Source of the DNA: an uncultured Massilia sp.
Lineage (GTDB): Bacteria; Pseudomonadota; Gammaproteobacteria; Burkholderiales; Burkholderiaceae
Length of the DNA: 50,614 bases
Direction of reading: 5' to 3'
Assembly: GCA_946886065.1 (NCBI GenBank)
Contig: CAMPHU010000008.1
Span: forward strand, 1 to 50,614
The translations under genes and the position numbers were made by a program. The stretch's first letter is position 1; every line of letters starts with the position of its first letter. This document shows positions 27,786 to 36,149 of the stretch, in pieces. Below the pieces are notes generated by a model. It worked only from the letters and a program-made list of their open reading frames with translations, was not told where the DNA came from and made no database searches.

Positions 27786-28771
27786 CGCTGGCCCGCCGTG
27801 ACGGATGCGCTAGTGGATGCGCTAGTGGATGCACTATTGGATGCCGTCTTCGGCGCCGTGCCCGGCGCGGGACGGGCGAACTGGCGCGCGGCCTCGGTCA
27901 CGCGCAGGTCGAGCGACCTGGCCACGCCTTCGTTGATCACGGTGCGGAAGTAGCGCGGGAACTGCGGCGGCGCCAGCTCGCCGGTGATCACGAAGGCGGC
28001 GGCGATTTCCGCCACCTGGGTGTTGATGTCCTCGATCTCCGAATAGGTGCTGGCCAGCGCGCCGACCTTGACCATGTCGGCCGAGAAGCCGATCACGCCC
28101 TGCTTGCGGCGGTAGGTCGAGAGCAGGATGTTGCGCACGCTTTCGGTGTTGTAGACGGCGCTGTCGGGCATCGCCAGCAGCGCTTCGGCGCGCGTCATGC
28201 GGTTGAGCGCGTGGTTGATGTCGTCGCCCGGCTCGAAGTGCTGGATTTCGACTTCGCCGTCCAGCACCGGGCGCAGGAAGGCGGTCTCGGGGCTGAGGAT
28301 GGCGGCGATGCGCGGCTGGCGCCCGTACAGCAGCGAGGCCAGGCGCAGCTGGTCGGCCGGCGCCGGCTCGGCGTAGACGGCGGTGAGCGACATGGCACGG
28401 TTGCGCGGCAGGCGCGCGGTGATCGCATGCCAGACCTGGCTCGAGGTATAGGCCGAGATCACCACGCAGTCGCAGCGGCGGGCCACGGCGTCGCGCAGCG
28501 CGGTCGGGCCGATCGTCACGTACAGCATGCGCCGGCTCTGTGCCAGCTCGGTGCGGAAGGCGGCGAAGGTGGGAACCAGGCGCTTGTACAGGTCTTCGGC
28601 GATGCGGCGCGTGACTTCGGTGTCGTCGCCGGTGACGATCTGGAAGCGGAAGCCGCTGGGCTCGCTGCGGGTATCGTTATCGCGGTATTGCTCGGCGAAG
28701 GCTGGGGAGCAGATAACAGCAAGGGCCAGCGCGCCGAGCGCCAGCCTTGCGTGCCGCAGGAAGCGCTTCAT
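27782..28771 (-). CDS. Periplasmic ABC-type substrate-binding-like protein, sensor accessory
   Basis: 329 residues with a signal peptide ending at SPAFAEQ. The body resembles ABC-type periplasmic binding proteins of the ABC_sub_bind/PhnD kind (RMLYVTIGPTALRDAVARRC, VISAYTSSQVWHAI, MVKVGALASTYSEIEDI), though the exact family is uncertain. No permease or ATPase gene is present. It is sandwiched between a response regulator (7 bases upstream) and a histidine kinase (4-base overlap), so it most likely presents a ligand to the kinase sensor domain instead of feeding a transporter. The C-terminus is a low-complexity Ser/Ala/Thr tail built on a 12-base DNA repeat. Confidence 0.75.
   Translation of the reverse strand: MKRFLRHARLALGALALAVICSPAFAEQYRDNDTRSEPSGFRFQIVTGDDTEVTRRIAEDLYKRLVPTFAAFRTELAQSRRMLYVTIGPTALRDAVARRCDCVVISAYTSSQVWHAITARLPRNRAMSLTAVYAEPAPADQLRLASLLYGRQPRIAAILSPETAFLRPVLDGEVEIQHFEPGDDINHALNRMTRAEALLAMPDSAVYNTESVRNILLSTYRRKQGVIGFSADMVKVGALASTYSEIEDINTQVAEIAAAFVITGELAPPQFPRYFRTVINEGVARSLDLRVTEAARQFARPAPGTAPKTASNSASTSASTSASVTAGQR
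27803..27844. repeat. 12-base tandem repeat inside the binding-protein gene
   Basis: The unit GGATGCGCTAGT occurs at 27803-27814 and 27815-27826, and as GGATGCACTATT at 27827-27838, with a partial fourth copy. It encodes the SASTSASTSAS tail of the periplasmic protein. The unit length is a multiple of three, so copy-number change keeps the frame. Confidence 0.85.
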
Positions 28772-28778
28772 CGGCGGC

Positions 28779-29432
28779 TTACGGTTCGATCAGGCCGTGC
28801 TTGACGGCCAGCAGGGTGATGCTGGCCTGGCGGTGCACGCCCAGCTTTTCCTTGATCGACTGGCTGATGTTGCTGATCGTCTTGGTCGACAGGTCGAGCT
28901 TCTCGGCGATCTCGGCGTTGGTCATGCCCTCGGCCATCAGCTTGAAGATCTCCAGCCCGCGCTCGTCGAGCTGGGACTGGGGCGTCACCTCGCCACGCAC
29001 GGCCATGCTGGCCAGGCGCGCGGCGATCTGCGGCAGGAAGTACAGCTTGCCTTCGCGCGCATAGCGCACTGCGGTGGCAAGGTCGGCCGGATCGCAATCC
29101 TTGGTAACAAAAGCGTGGGCACCAATCCGGTAGGTTTCTTTAATTAAACTGTCCTGGTCGAACTGACTCAGGAAAACAATTTTTGCCTGCGGGTCATTCT
29201 TGAGAATGGTCTGCGCCGCATCCAGGCCCGTCAGTTCGGTGCCGAAACGCATGTCGAGCACGGCCACGTCGGGGCGCTCGGCGGCGTACAGCGCGGTGGC
29301 TTCATTCGGCGTCTTGGCCTGCCCCACCACTTGCATCCCTGCCGCTTCCAGCGACATCGCAAAGCCGGTCATGACGATTGGATGATCGTCGGCAAGCATG
29401 ACACGGATGGGTTTGCTGTTCTGTGTTGCCAT
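28779..29432 (-). CDS. NarL/LuxR-type response regulator
   Basis: 217 residues with the standard two-domain layout. Receiver: VMLADDHPIV (acidic pocket), AVLDMRFG (phospho-Asp ~60), FLSQFD and FVTKDCDPADL (conserved Lys). Output: a C-terminal LuxR HTH, LDERGLEIFKLMAEGMTNAE, IAEKLDLSTKTISNISQSIK. Start ATG follows GGAGAG. First gene of a minus-strand operon: regulator, periplasmic binding protein, histidine kinase, M14 carboxypeptidase. It is the natural target of the kinase at 26274. The 299-base gap upstream separates it from the divergent TonB-family gene and could hold sites it binds. Confidence 0.93.
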   Translation of the reverse strand: MATQNSKPIRVMLADDHPIVMTGFAMSLEAAGMQVVGQAKTPNEATALYAAERPDVAVLDMRFGTELTGLDAAQTILKNDPQAKIVFLSQFDQDSLIKETYRIGAHAFVTKDCDPADLATAVRYAREGKLYFLPQIAARLASMAVRGEVTPQSQLDERGLEIFKLMAEGMTNAEIAEKLDLSTKTISNISQSIKEKLGVHRQASITLLAVKHGLIEP

Positions 29433-29631
29433 CTTCTCTCCGGGCTATCGCAGCCGCTGACATCTACCTACCAAACAATGGCATTCCGGCTTACCACCAC
29501 GCGGAAGGACCAATGTGACAAATGGATTATTCCATACAACGCCCCGGCGCGCGAGTGGCCTCAGCTGTATAGACGAGGATGGGCAACACTTCCTCATCGC
29601 ACATCTGGTAACAATATTGCTATCGAATCGC

Positions 29632-29661
29632 TTTACATCTTGCTAGCACCTAGCATATAGT
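29632..29661 (+). promoter_or_regulatory. Sigma-70 promoter with palindromic operator candidate for the TonB-family gene
   Basis: TTTACA (29632-29637), an 18-base spacer, then TATAGT (29656-29661). The spacer contains a perfect 15-base palindrome, TGCTAG-CAC-CTAGCA (29641-29655), placed where a bound repressor would block RNA polymerase. The rest of the 299-base gap (29433-29731) shows no gene; the divergent response-regulator promoter must also lie there. Confidence 0.55.
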
Positions 29662-29731
29662 GATTCCAACGAATCGCATTTTTGTTTTCCCAGCAGGTAA
29701 CATAGCGCTTCAATAAGAAAGGAGAACGGCC

Positions 29732-30394
29732 ATGCACTTCTCTCAACTGAACGACGGTACGGGCGGCAAGGCAGGCCGGATCGCCCTGGTCGCAGGACTG
29801 CACGTGCTGGTGGCGATGGGTGTCATCCACACGATGAACTCGAAGACCTTCAAGCTGCCGGCCCTGGTCGAGGACCAGCTGGTCTGGATCAAGCCGGACC
29901 TCCCGCCGCCGCCGCCGCCGCCGAACCCGCCCACGCCGCAGGCCAAGGTGGCGCCGCCGGAGATCGTGGTGCCCAAGCCCGAGGTGACGCCGGTCGAGCC
30001 GCCGCCGGAACCGACCGTGAGCGCCACGACGGAGGCGGAGCCGCAGCCGGCCGAACCGATGTCCTCGGCGCCGAGCGAAGCGCCTCCGGCCCAGCCCTCC
30101 AGCAATAGCGGCCAGATGCGCAGCGCCGTGCTGGCCGACGCCAACGGCTGCGCCAAGCCCGACTATCCGGTGCGCGCCGCCCGCAACGGCGAGACCGGCA
30201 CGGTGACCCTGGCCCTGATGGTCGGCACCGACGGCCGGGTCCAGGACGCGCGCATCCAGAGCTCGAGCGGCTCGCGCGACCTCGACCGCGCCGCCCTCAA
30301 CGCGCTGTCGCTTTGCCAGTTCAAGCCGGCCATGAACAACGGCATGGCCGAAGCCGGCTGGGCGCAGCTGGCCTATGTCTGGACACTCGAATAG
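29732..30394 (+). CDS. TonB family energy-transducing protein
   Basis: 220 residues. A single N-terminal membrane anchor (GRIALVAGLHVLVAMGVIH) is followed by a proline-rich periplasm-spanning stretch (KPDLPPPPPPPNPPTPQAK to ~120). The C-terminal TonB domain contains CAKPDYPVRAARNGETGTVT, LALMVGTDGRVQDARIQSSS and LDRAALNALSLCQFKPAM. It would couple the ExbB/ExbD proton motor to outer-membrane receptors, or be one of the many TonB-like paralogues of this group. No exbBD or receptor gene is nearby. AAAGGAGAA precedes the ATG. A terminator follows at 30435, so it appears to be a one-gene unit. Confidence 0.88.
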   Translation: MHFSQLNDGTGGKAGRIALVAGLHVLVAMGVIHTMNSKTFKLPALVEDQLVWIKPDLPPPPPPPNPPTPQAKVAPPEIVVPKPEVTPVEPPPEPTVSATTEAEPQPAEPMSSAPSEAPPAQPSSNSGQMRSAVLADANGCAKPDYPVRAARNGETGTVTLALMVGTDGRVQDARIQSSSGSRDLDRAALNALSLCQFKPAMNNGMAEAGWAQLAYVWTLE

Positions 30395-30434
30395 CAGCAC
30401 CGGTTTACCCCTCTTTGCCCGCCCCTCTACTCCC

Positions 30435-30453
30435 AGCCCGGCGGGCTTTTTTT
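30435..30453 (+). terminator. Rho-independent terminator after the TonB-family gene
   Basis: AGCCC (30435-30439), loop GGC, GGGCT (30443-30447), followed by a T run. It is 40 bases after the stop at 30394. Confidence 0.75.
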
Positions 30454-30512
30454 CGTCCATCGACAGGCCAGAGAAGCCTGCGGGAGCACAACAACAATAA
30501 GGAGAGAGAAGC

Positions 30513-32795
30513 ATGGAAGCCGTCATTCCCTTGCCGAGGCCCGCGTCCATCGCGGGCCTCGCGTCCAGTCTTGGCGCCTGCCTGGCGCTGGCCATCCTGG
30601 GCTGGCTCGCCCTGGTGCCCGTGCCGGTCCCGGCGCCGGTCCTGCCCGAACCGGCGCGCTGGGAGGCGCGCGCCATGGAGCACGTGGCGGCGCTGAGCGT
30701 GGCGCCGCGCCCGATCGCCACCGAGGCCAATGCCCGGGCGCGCGGCTACATCCTGGAACAGCTGCGCGCCATGGGCTTTACGCCGGAGGTCCAGCGCGCC
30801 ACGGTGCGCCGGTCGTTGGTCTCCTTCGGCGTCCACACCAGCATCGGCGTGGTGAACAACATCATCGTGCGCATTCCCGGACACCGGCAGGGCCCGCTGC
30901 GCCGCCCGGCGCTGCTGCTGGCCACCCACTACGACAGCGGCACGGCCACCCTCGGCGCGGCGCGCGCGGCGGCCCCGGTGGCGGCGCTGCTGGAAACCGC
31001 GCGGATACTGCGGCGCGAGGGGCCGAGCGCCAACGACATCGTCCTGCTGTTCGCCGACGGCGAACATGTGGGCGGGCTCGGAACCAAGGGCTTCGTCGAG
31101 CAGCATCCGCTGGCCGGGCGCATCGGCCTGGCCTTGCGCTTCGACAGCGCGGGCAGCGGCGGTCCCTTGCGCCTGTTCGCGGCCAGCGGCGCCGGCAAGG
31201 ACGCGCTGCGCGGCTGGGCGCGCGCCGCCCCCGACGTGGGCGGCACCTCGCTGGCGGCGGAGCTGATGCCTCCCCTGCCCCAGCATCCGGACATCGGACC
31301 GCTGGCGGAGCTGGACGCGCCGGTGCTGCTGTTCGCGAATACGGAACAGCGTTTCGACGGCGAGCGCGCCAACGACATCCCGGCGCGGCTCGAGCGCGCC
31401 AGCTTGCTGCACATGGGAGACGCCATGCTGCGCCTGGCGCGCGAATTCGGCGACGCACCGCTGGCGCGCGGCAGGCACGCGGGCCATGCCTGGTTTTCGC
31501 TGCCCGGCCTGGGACCGGTGCACCATTCGCCCGACCTGGGCTGGGGCGTGGCGCGGGTGTCCCTCCTGCTGCTGCTCGGCGCCTGCGTGCTGTCCTTCCG
31601 CCGTACCGGCGCGGTCCCGGCGGTGCAAGGGCTGTTCGGGGCCGCGCTGCTGCTGGTCGCGGCGCGCACCGCCATCTGGTGGCAGCGCGAGGCGCTGTCG
31701 GCCGCCGCGCTGGCGGACGACTACGGGGCGGCGCTGGCTGCCGGCGCCATCGTGGCCGCCGGCTTCCTGGCCGCGCTGCTGCTGGTGCGGCGCGCGGCCG
31801 GCACGCCCGCCGCGGTACTGGGTGCGCTCGCCTGGGCGCTGGCGGCGCTGGTGCTGTTGACGGCACTGCTGCCCGGCGTGGGCTACCTGTACGCCTGGCC
31901 GCTGCTGGGCGCGCTCGCTGCCTATCTGGTGCTGGAGTCGGGCTGGCGCCCGGCACAGGCCGCCCCCGTGCGTGCGCTGGTGCTGTTCGCGGGCCTTGCG
32001 CCGGCCGCCGTCCTGCTGCCGCCCGGGCTGCGCGAGGTCTGGACCACGCTGGCGCCGCACGGCCTGTATGTGGCCGCCGTGCTGGTCGCGCTGCCGATGC
32101 TGTGCTTTGCCGCGCCCCTCCTGCTGCTGCGCGCGCCGCATGCCCTCGCCGCCGCGCTCGCGCTGGCGCTGGCCCTGGGCTTCGCGCTGCCGGGAACGAC
32201 CGCCGCGCCGGCGGCCGCGGCATCGACGCCGCCGCCCAACCGGCTCACCTATTTCAAGGATATGAACACCTGGCGCGCCTATTGGCTGATGCCGCCGCAG
32301 CCGCTGGATGCATGGACCCGGCAAGTCTTCCCGGAGCAGCGGGAACCGTCCGTCTACGTCGACGCCTTCGGCTGGAACAGCCCGCGCCAGTGGCACGCCG
32401 TGGCGCCGCGCGACGACACGCTGGCCTTCCCCGAGATCTATATCCTGCGCAGCTCGGTGGGCCAGGTGCGCTACGGGCACTTCACGGTACGCTCGAAGAA
32501 CCGCGCGCCGCACATCGAGATGTGGGTGTCGGGCACCAAGCCGCTGCGTTCGCGCCTCGACGGCCGCGCGCTGACCAGCACGGAGGGCCCTTGGTCGGTG
32601 TCGCTGTACGGCATGGAGGACCGCACCATGGAATTCGAGATCGAGGCCAAGCCGGAAGACATCTTCGCGGTGACGGTGCAGGAACGCATTCCTGGACTGC
32701 CGCAACACCTGCTGCCGCCCCGCCCTCCCGAGGCGCCGCCGCTGCTGCCGATGACGGGAACGACGGTGTCGACCGACATCCTGCGGTTTTACTAG
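30513..32795 (+). CDS. M28-like membrane protein with degraded peptidase site
   Basis: 760 residues; AAGGAGA precedes the ATG. An N-terminal membrane anchor (~15-40) is followed by an M28-type domain (~50-330), then about eight hydrophobic helices (~350-570) and a C-terminal soluble domain (~585-760), the layout of ERMP1/Fxna-like proteins. The M28 domain keeps the first motif THYDSG (H139, D141), but the bridging Asp region GAxDDxxG reads GAARAAAP. The catalytic EE pair is GEHVGG (E184-H185), and the final YHTPxD His motif is replaced by QRFDGERAND. At least three of the usual zinc or base residues are therefore gone. The fold is clear; peptidase activity is doubtful. The intact M28 gene downstream makes a useful contrast. 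Confidence 0.82.
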   Translation: MEAVIPLPRPASIAGLASSLGACLALAILGWLALVPVPVPAPVLPEPARWEARAMEHVAALSVAPRPIATEANARARGYILEQLRAMGFTPEVQRATVRRSLVSFGVHTSIGVVNNIIVRIPGHRQGPLRRPALLLATHYDSGTATLGAARAAAPVAALLETARILRREGPSANDIVLLFADGEHVGGLGTKGFVEQHPLAGRIGLALRFDSAGSGGPLRLFAASGAGKDALRGWARAAPDVGGTSLAAELMPPLPQHPDIGPLAELDAPVLLFANTEQRFDGERANDIPARLERASLLHMGDAMLRLAREFGDAPLARGRHAGHAWFSLPGLGPVHHSPDLGWGVARVSLLLLLGACVLSFRRTGAVPAVQGLFGAALLLVAARTAIWWQREALSAAALADDYGAALAAGAIVAAGFLAALLLVRRAAGTPAAVLGALAWALAALVLLTALLPGVGYLYAWPLLGALAAYLVLESGWRPAQAAPVRALVLFAGLAPAAVLLPPGLREVWTTLAPHGLYVAAVLVALPMLCFAAPLLLLRAPHALAAALALALALGFALPGTTAAPAAAASTPPPNRLTYFKDMNTWRAYWLMPPQPLDAWTRQVFPEQREPSVYVDAFGWNSPRQWHAVAPRDDTLAFPEIYILRSSVGQVRYGHFTVRSKNRAPHIEMWVSGTKPLRSRLDGRALTSTEGPWSVSLYGMEDRTMEFEIEAKPEDIFAVTVQERIPGLPQHLLPPRPPEAPPLLPMTGTTVSTDILRFY

Positions 32796-32889
32796 GCGAT
32801 TGGCATACAATGTCCGCGCACGCGCGGGCGTGCATGCCTACTCGGCAAATACACGGTAAATACACAACCACTTTTCGCAGCAGGATTCC

Positions 32890-34536
32890 ATGCACAAGAT
32901 CGTCTCCTCCGTTGTCCTCACCGCCCTGGCGGGCAGCCTGGCCCTGGCCTACCCGGCCCACGCCGCCGGAAAAACGCAAGCTGCGTCGCAGACTGCGACC
33001 GTCAAGGAAGCGCCGCTGCGCGCGCACCTGGCCTTCCTGGCCTCCGACGCCGTCGAAGGACGCGGCACCGGCCAGCGCGGCGGCGAACTGACCGTCACCT
33101 ATCTCGAAACCCAGGCGCTCGCCGCCGGCCTGAAGCCGGCCAACGGCAACAGCTTCCGCCAGCCGGTCAAGATCGCCGGCGTGCGCGCGCTGCCGCAGCA
33201 GAGCAATGTCGGCATCGTTGCCGGCGGCCAGCAGCTGCCGCTGACCTTCGGCGCCGACTGGGTCTGGGGTCCGGGCGACGCCAAGGCCGACCACACGCTG
33301 GATGCGGAGATGGTCTTCGTCGGCTACGGCATCAGCGCGGCCGAAGAAGGCTGGGACGACTTCAAGGGCCTGGACGCCAAGGGCAAGGTCCTGGTGATGC
33401 TGGTGAACGACCCGGCCCCGACCGCGGCCGAGCCGAACCGCTTCAACGGCGCCGGCCTGACCTACTACGGCCGCTGGACCTACAAGCTGGAAGAAGCGGC
33501 GCGCCAGGGCGCGGCCGGCGTGCTGCTGATCCACACCGACGCCTCCGCCTCCTACGGCTGGAGCGTGGTGCAGAACAGCTGGGCCAACGCCGAGCGCTTC
33601 CAGCTGGCCGAGGGCGAGCTGGGCGCCGGCATGGAAGGCTGGATGACCGACGCCACCGCACGCAAGCTGTTCGCGGCGGCCGGCCAGGACCTGGACAAGC
33701 TGCGCGCCGCCGCCGAAGACAAGAACTTCAAGCCGGTGGCGCTGAACGCCCGCGTCAAGGGCGAGGCGCGCGCCGCGGTGCGCACCCTGAACGAGTACAA
33801 CGTGGCCGGCGTGGTGCCCGGTACCGATCCCAAGCTCAAGGACGAAGTCGTGATCTATACGGCGCACTGGGACCACATGGGCAAGCAGGGCAGCGAGGGC
33901 GACACCGTGTTCAACGGCGCGGTCGACAACGCATCGGGCACCGCCGCGCTGCTGGCGATGGCGCAGGAAGCCGTGCGCAACCCGGCCAAGCGCAGCCAGA
34001 TGTTCCTGTGGGTGGCGGCCGAAGAGCAAGGCCTGCTGGGCAGCGCCGCGTATGCGTCCAAGCCCCTGTGGCCGCTGGAGAAGACCGCCGCCAACCTGAA
34101 CCTGGACAGCCTGAACTTCGTCGGCCTGGCCAAGGACGTCAACGTGCCGGGCAGCGAGCGCACCGAACTGGGCGCGATGGCGGCCGCCACCGCAAAGAAG
34201 ATGGGCCTGCAGATCGCACCGGCCAAGCCGGACCTGGCGGGCGGCTACTTCCGCAGCGACCACTTCAGCTTCGCCAAGGCCGGCGTGCCGGCGTTCTCGG
34301 TGGGCGCGGGGCACAGCTGGGTGAAGGATGTGGAGGCGAGCAACGCCAAGCAGAAGGCCTACCGTGCGCGTTATCACCAGGTGTCGGATGAGTACGATCC
34401 GAGCTGGGATCTGGCGGGGATGGTGCAGCAGGCGCAGTTCACCCTGAACCTGGGGCGTGCGGTGGCGGATGCGCCGAAGATGCCGGCGTGGAAGGCGGGG
34501 GATGCGTTTGGGAAGGCGCGCACTGCGGCGAAGTAA
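32890..34536 (+). CDS. Secreted M28 family zinc aminopeptidase with PA domain
   Basis: 548 residues with a signal peptide ending near AYPAHA. A protease-associated insert spans ~130-270. The M28 metal site is complete: YTAHWDHMG (first His), NGAVDNASGTAALL (bridging Asp), VAAEEQGLLGS (catalytic Glu and ligand Glu), LNLDSLN (Asp) and RYHQVSDEYD (final His). The family removes N-terminal residues from peptides using two zinc ions; here in the periplasm or outside. It lies 94 bases after the degenerate M28-like membrane protein, on the same strand, with a weak AGGA ribosome site. Confidence 0.92.
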   Translation: MHKIVSSVVLTALAGSLALAYPAHAAGKTQAASQTATVKEAPLRAHLAFLASDAVEGRGTGQRGGELTVTYLETQALAAGLKPANGNSFRQPVKIAGVRALPQQSNVGIVAGGQQLPLTFGADWVWGPGDAKADHTLDAEMVFVGYGISAAEEGWDDFKGLDAKGKVLVMLVNDPAPTAAEPNRFNGAGLTYYGRWTYKLEEAARQGAAGVLLIHTDASASYGWSVVQNSWANAERFQLAEGELGAGMEGWMTDATARKLFAAAGQDLDKLRAAAEDKNFKPVALNARVKGEARAAVRTLNEYNVAGVVPGTDPKLKDEVVIYTAHWDHMGKQGSEGDTVFNGAVDNASGTAALLAMAQEAVRNPAKRSQMFLWVAAEEQGLLGSAAYASKPLWPLEKTAANLNLDSLNFVGLAKDVNVPGSERTELGAMAAATAKKMGLQIAPAKPDLAGGYFRSDHFSFAKAGVPAFSVGAGHSWVKDVEASNAKQKAYRARYHQVSDEYDPSWDLAGMVQQAQFTLNLGRAVADAPKMPAWKAGDAFGKARTAAK

Positions 34537-34559
34537 GCTCCGTTACGACTTCGGATAAG

Positions 34560-34590
34560 AACTTGGGTCCCCGTCAAGGGGGCCCAAGTT
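34560..34590. terminator. Hairpin between convergent genes, related to the REP-like repeats
   Basis: AACTTGGGTCCCC (34560-34572) pairs with GGGGGCCCAAGTT (34578-34590), with one G-T pair and a 5-base loop, followed by TATTTG. It shares ACTTGGGTCCCCG with the right arm at 24486. It lies between genes ending at 34536 (+) and 34605 (-), so it can act as a terminator for either. Confidence 0.65.
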
Positions 34591-34604
34591 TATTTGCGTA
34601 GCGT

Positions 34605-36116
34605 TTACGCCGGCAACATCGACCCCGTCTCACGGTAACGCACATGCCACGAGAACGCTTTCTCTAATACGTGCGGCGTCTGCCCGCCTCCCCGGCTGGC
34701 TTCCTCGACATACTCCCTCAGCATCTGCCTGTACGGCTCCGCCACGCAGTTCCCGATGATGCGCTGCGCCCGTTCACGCGGCGCCAGCCCGCGCAGGTCG
34801 GCCAGTCCCACTTCCGTGACGATGATGTCGACGTCATGCTCGTTATGGTCGACGTGCGTCACCATCGGCACGATGCTCGAAATCTTCCCGCCCTTGGCGA
34901 CCGACTTGGTCGCGAACACCGACAGATAGGCATTGCGCGCGAAGTCGCCCGAGCCGCCGATCCCGTTCATCATGTGCGTGCCCGACACGTGGGTCGAGTT
35001 CACGTTGCCGTAGATGTCGCACTCGAGCGCCGTGTTGATGGCGATGATCCCCAGCCGGCGAATGACCTCCGGGTGGTTGCTCACCTCCTGGGGGCGCAGC
35101 ACCAGCCTGTCCTTGTAGCGTTCGATGTCGGCGAACACCTGCCGCCCCTTGGCTTCGGACAGCGTGATCGAGGAGCCCGAGGCGAAATCGAGCAGCCCTG
35201 CGTCGAACAGGTCGAAGGTCGAGTCCTGCAGCACTTCCGAGTACATCGTCAGGTTGCGGAACGGCCCGCCGACAAAGCCCGCCAGCACGGCGTTGGCGAT
35301 GGTGCCGATGCCGGCCTGGATCGGCATCAGGCGCTCGGTCAGGCGGCCCTGCGCGATCTCTTCGTTGAAGAAGGCGGTCAGGTGGCCGGCGATGGCGGCC
35401 GTCTCGGCGTCCGGCGGCAGGATGGTGGAGGCGCTGTCGCGCTTTTCGGTCATGACGATGGCGACGATCTTCTCCGGCGGGATGGCGATGGCGCCCGTGC
35501 CGATGCGGTCGCTCACGTTCATCAGCGGCATCGGCTCGCGGCGCGGGCGGTGCTTGGGAATGAAGATGTCGTGCAGGCCTTCCAGCGCCGGCGACTGGCT
35601 CAGGTTGATCTCGACGATCACCTTCTCGGCCAGGATCGCGAAACTGGCGCTGTTGCCGACCGAGGTGGTCGGGATGATGGCGCCGGTGTCGGTGATCGCG
35701 ACCGCCTCGATGACGGCCACGTCGACCGGCGCGATCTGGCGCGTGCGCAGCAGTTCCACCGTCTCGGACAAATGCTGGTCGACGAACATCACCTCGCCGC
35801 GGTTGATCGCCGCGCGCAGCGCCGGGTCGGCCTGGAAGGGCATGCGGCGCGCCAGCACGCCGCTTTGCGCCAGGGTGCTGTCGATGTCGCTGCCGAGCGA
35901 GGCGCCCGTCATCAAGGTGATCTTGAGCGCTTCGGTGCGCGCGCGTTCTGCCAGCGCCAGCGGCACGGCCTTGGCGTCGCCGGCGCGGGTAAAGCCGCTC
36001 ATGCCGACGGTCATGCCGTCCTCGATCCATGCGGCCGCGGCGGCGGCGCTGGTGATGCGCTCGCGCAGGAAAGGCAGGCGGATGCGGTCTTGTTGAACGT
36101 GGTCGTCGTGGTGCAT
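34605..36116 (-). CDS. Acetyl-CoA hydrolase/transferase family protein (succinyl-CoA:acetate CoA-transferase type)
   Basis: 503 residues, cytoplasmic, usual length for the family. Visible features are GMTVGMSGFTRAGDAKAVPL near the start, MPIQAGIGTIANAVLAGF, the catalytic Glu stretch NLTMYSEVLQDSTFDLFDAG, and VSGTHMMNGIGGSGDFARNA near the end. In this class the Glu attacks the acyl-CoA to form an enzyme-CoA thioester and passes CoA to acetate or a related acid. Succinyl-CoA:acetate transferase or propionyl-CoA:succinate transferase are both possible; sequence alone does not settle which. It appears to be transcribed on its own or after the bestrophin-like gene 33 bases upstream. Confidence 0.88.
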   Translation of the reverse strand: MHHDDHVQQDRIRLPFLRERITSAAAAAAWIEDGMTVGMSGFTRAGDAKAVPLALAERARTEALKITLMTGASLGSDIDSTLAQSGVLARRMPFQADPALRAAINRGEVMFVDQHLSETVELLRTRQIAPVDVAVIEAVAITDTGAIIPTTSVGNSASFAILAEKVIVEINLSQSPALEGLHDIFIPKHRPRREPMPLMNVSDRIGTGAIAIPPEKIVAIVMTEKRDSASTILPPDAETAAIAGHLTAFFNEEIAQGRLTERLMPIQAGIGTIANAVLAGFVGGPFRNLTMYSEVLQDSTFDLFDAGLLDFASGSSITLSEAKGRQVFADIERYKDRLVLRPQEVSNHPEVIRRLGIIAINTALECDIYGNVNSTHVSGTHMMNGIGGSGDFARNAYLSVFATKSVAKGGKISSIVPMVTHVDHNEHDVDIIVTEVGLADLRGLAPRERAQRIIGNCVAEPYRQMLREYVEEASRGGGQTPHVLEKAFSWHVRYRETGSMLPA

Positions 36117-36149
36117 GGTGTCTCCGTGGGAATCAGGCTAACCAAGGGC

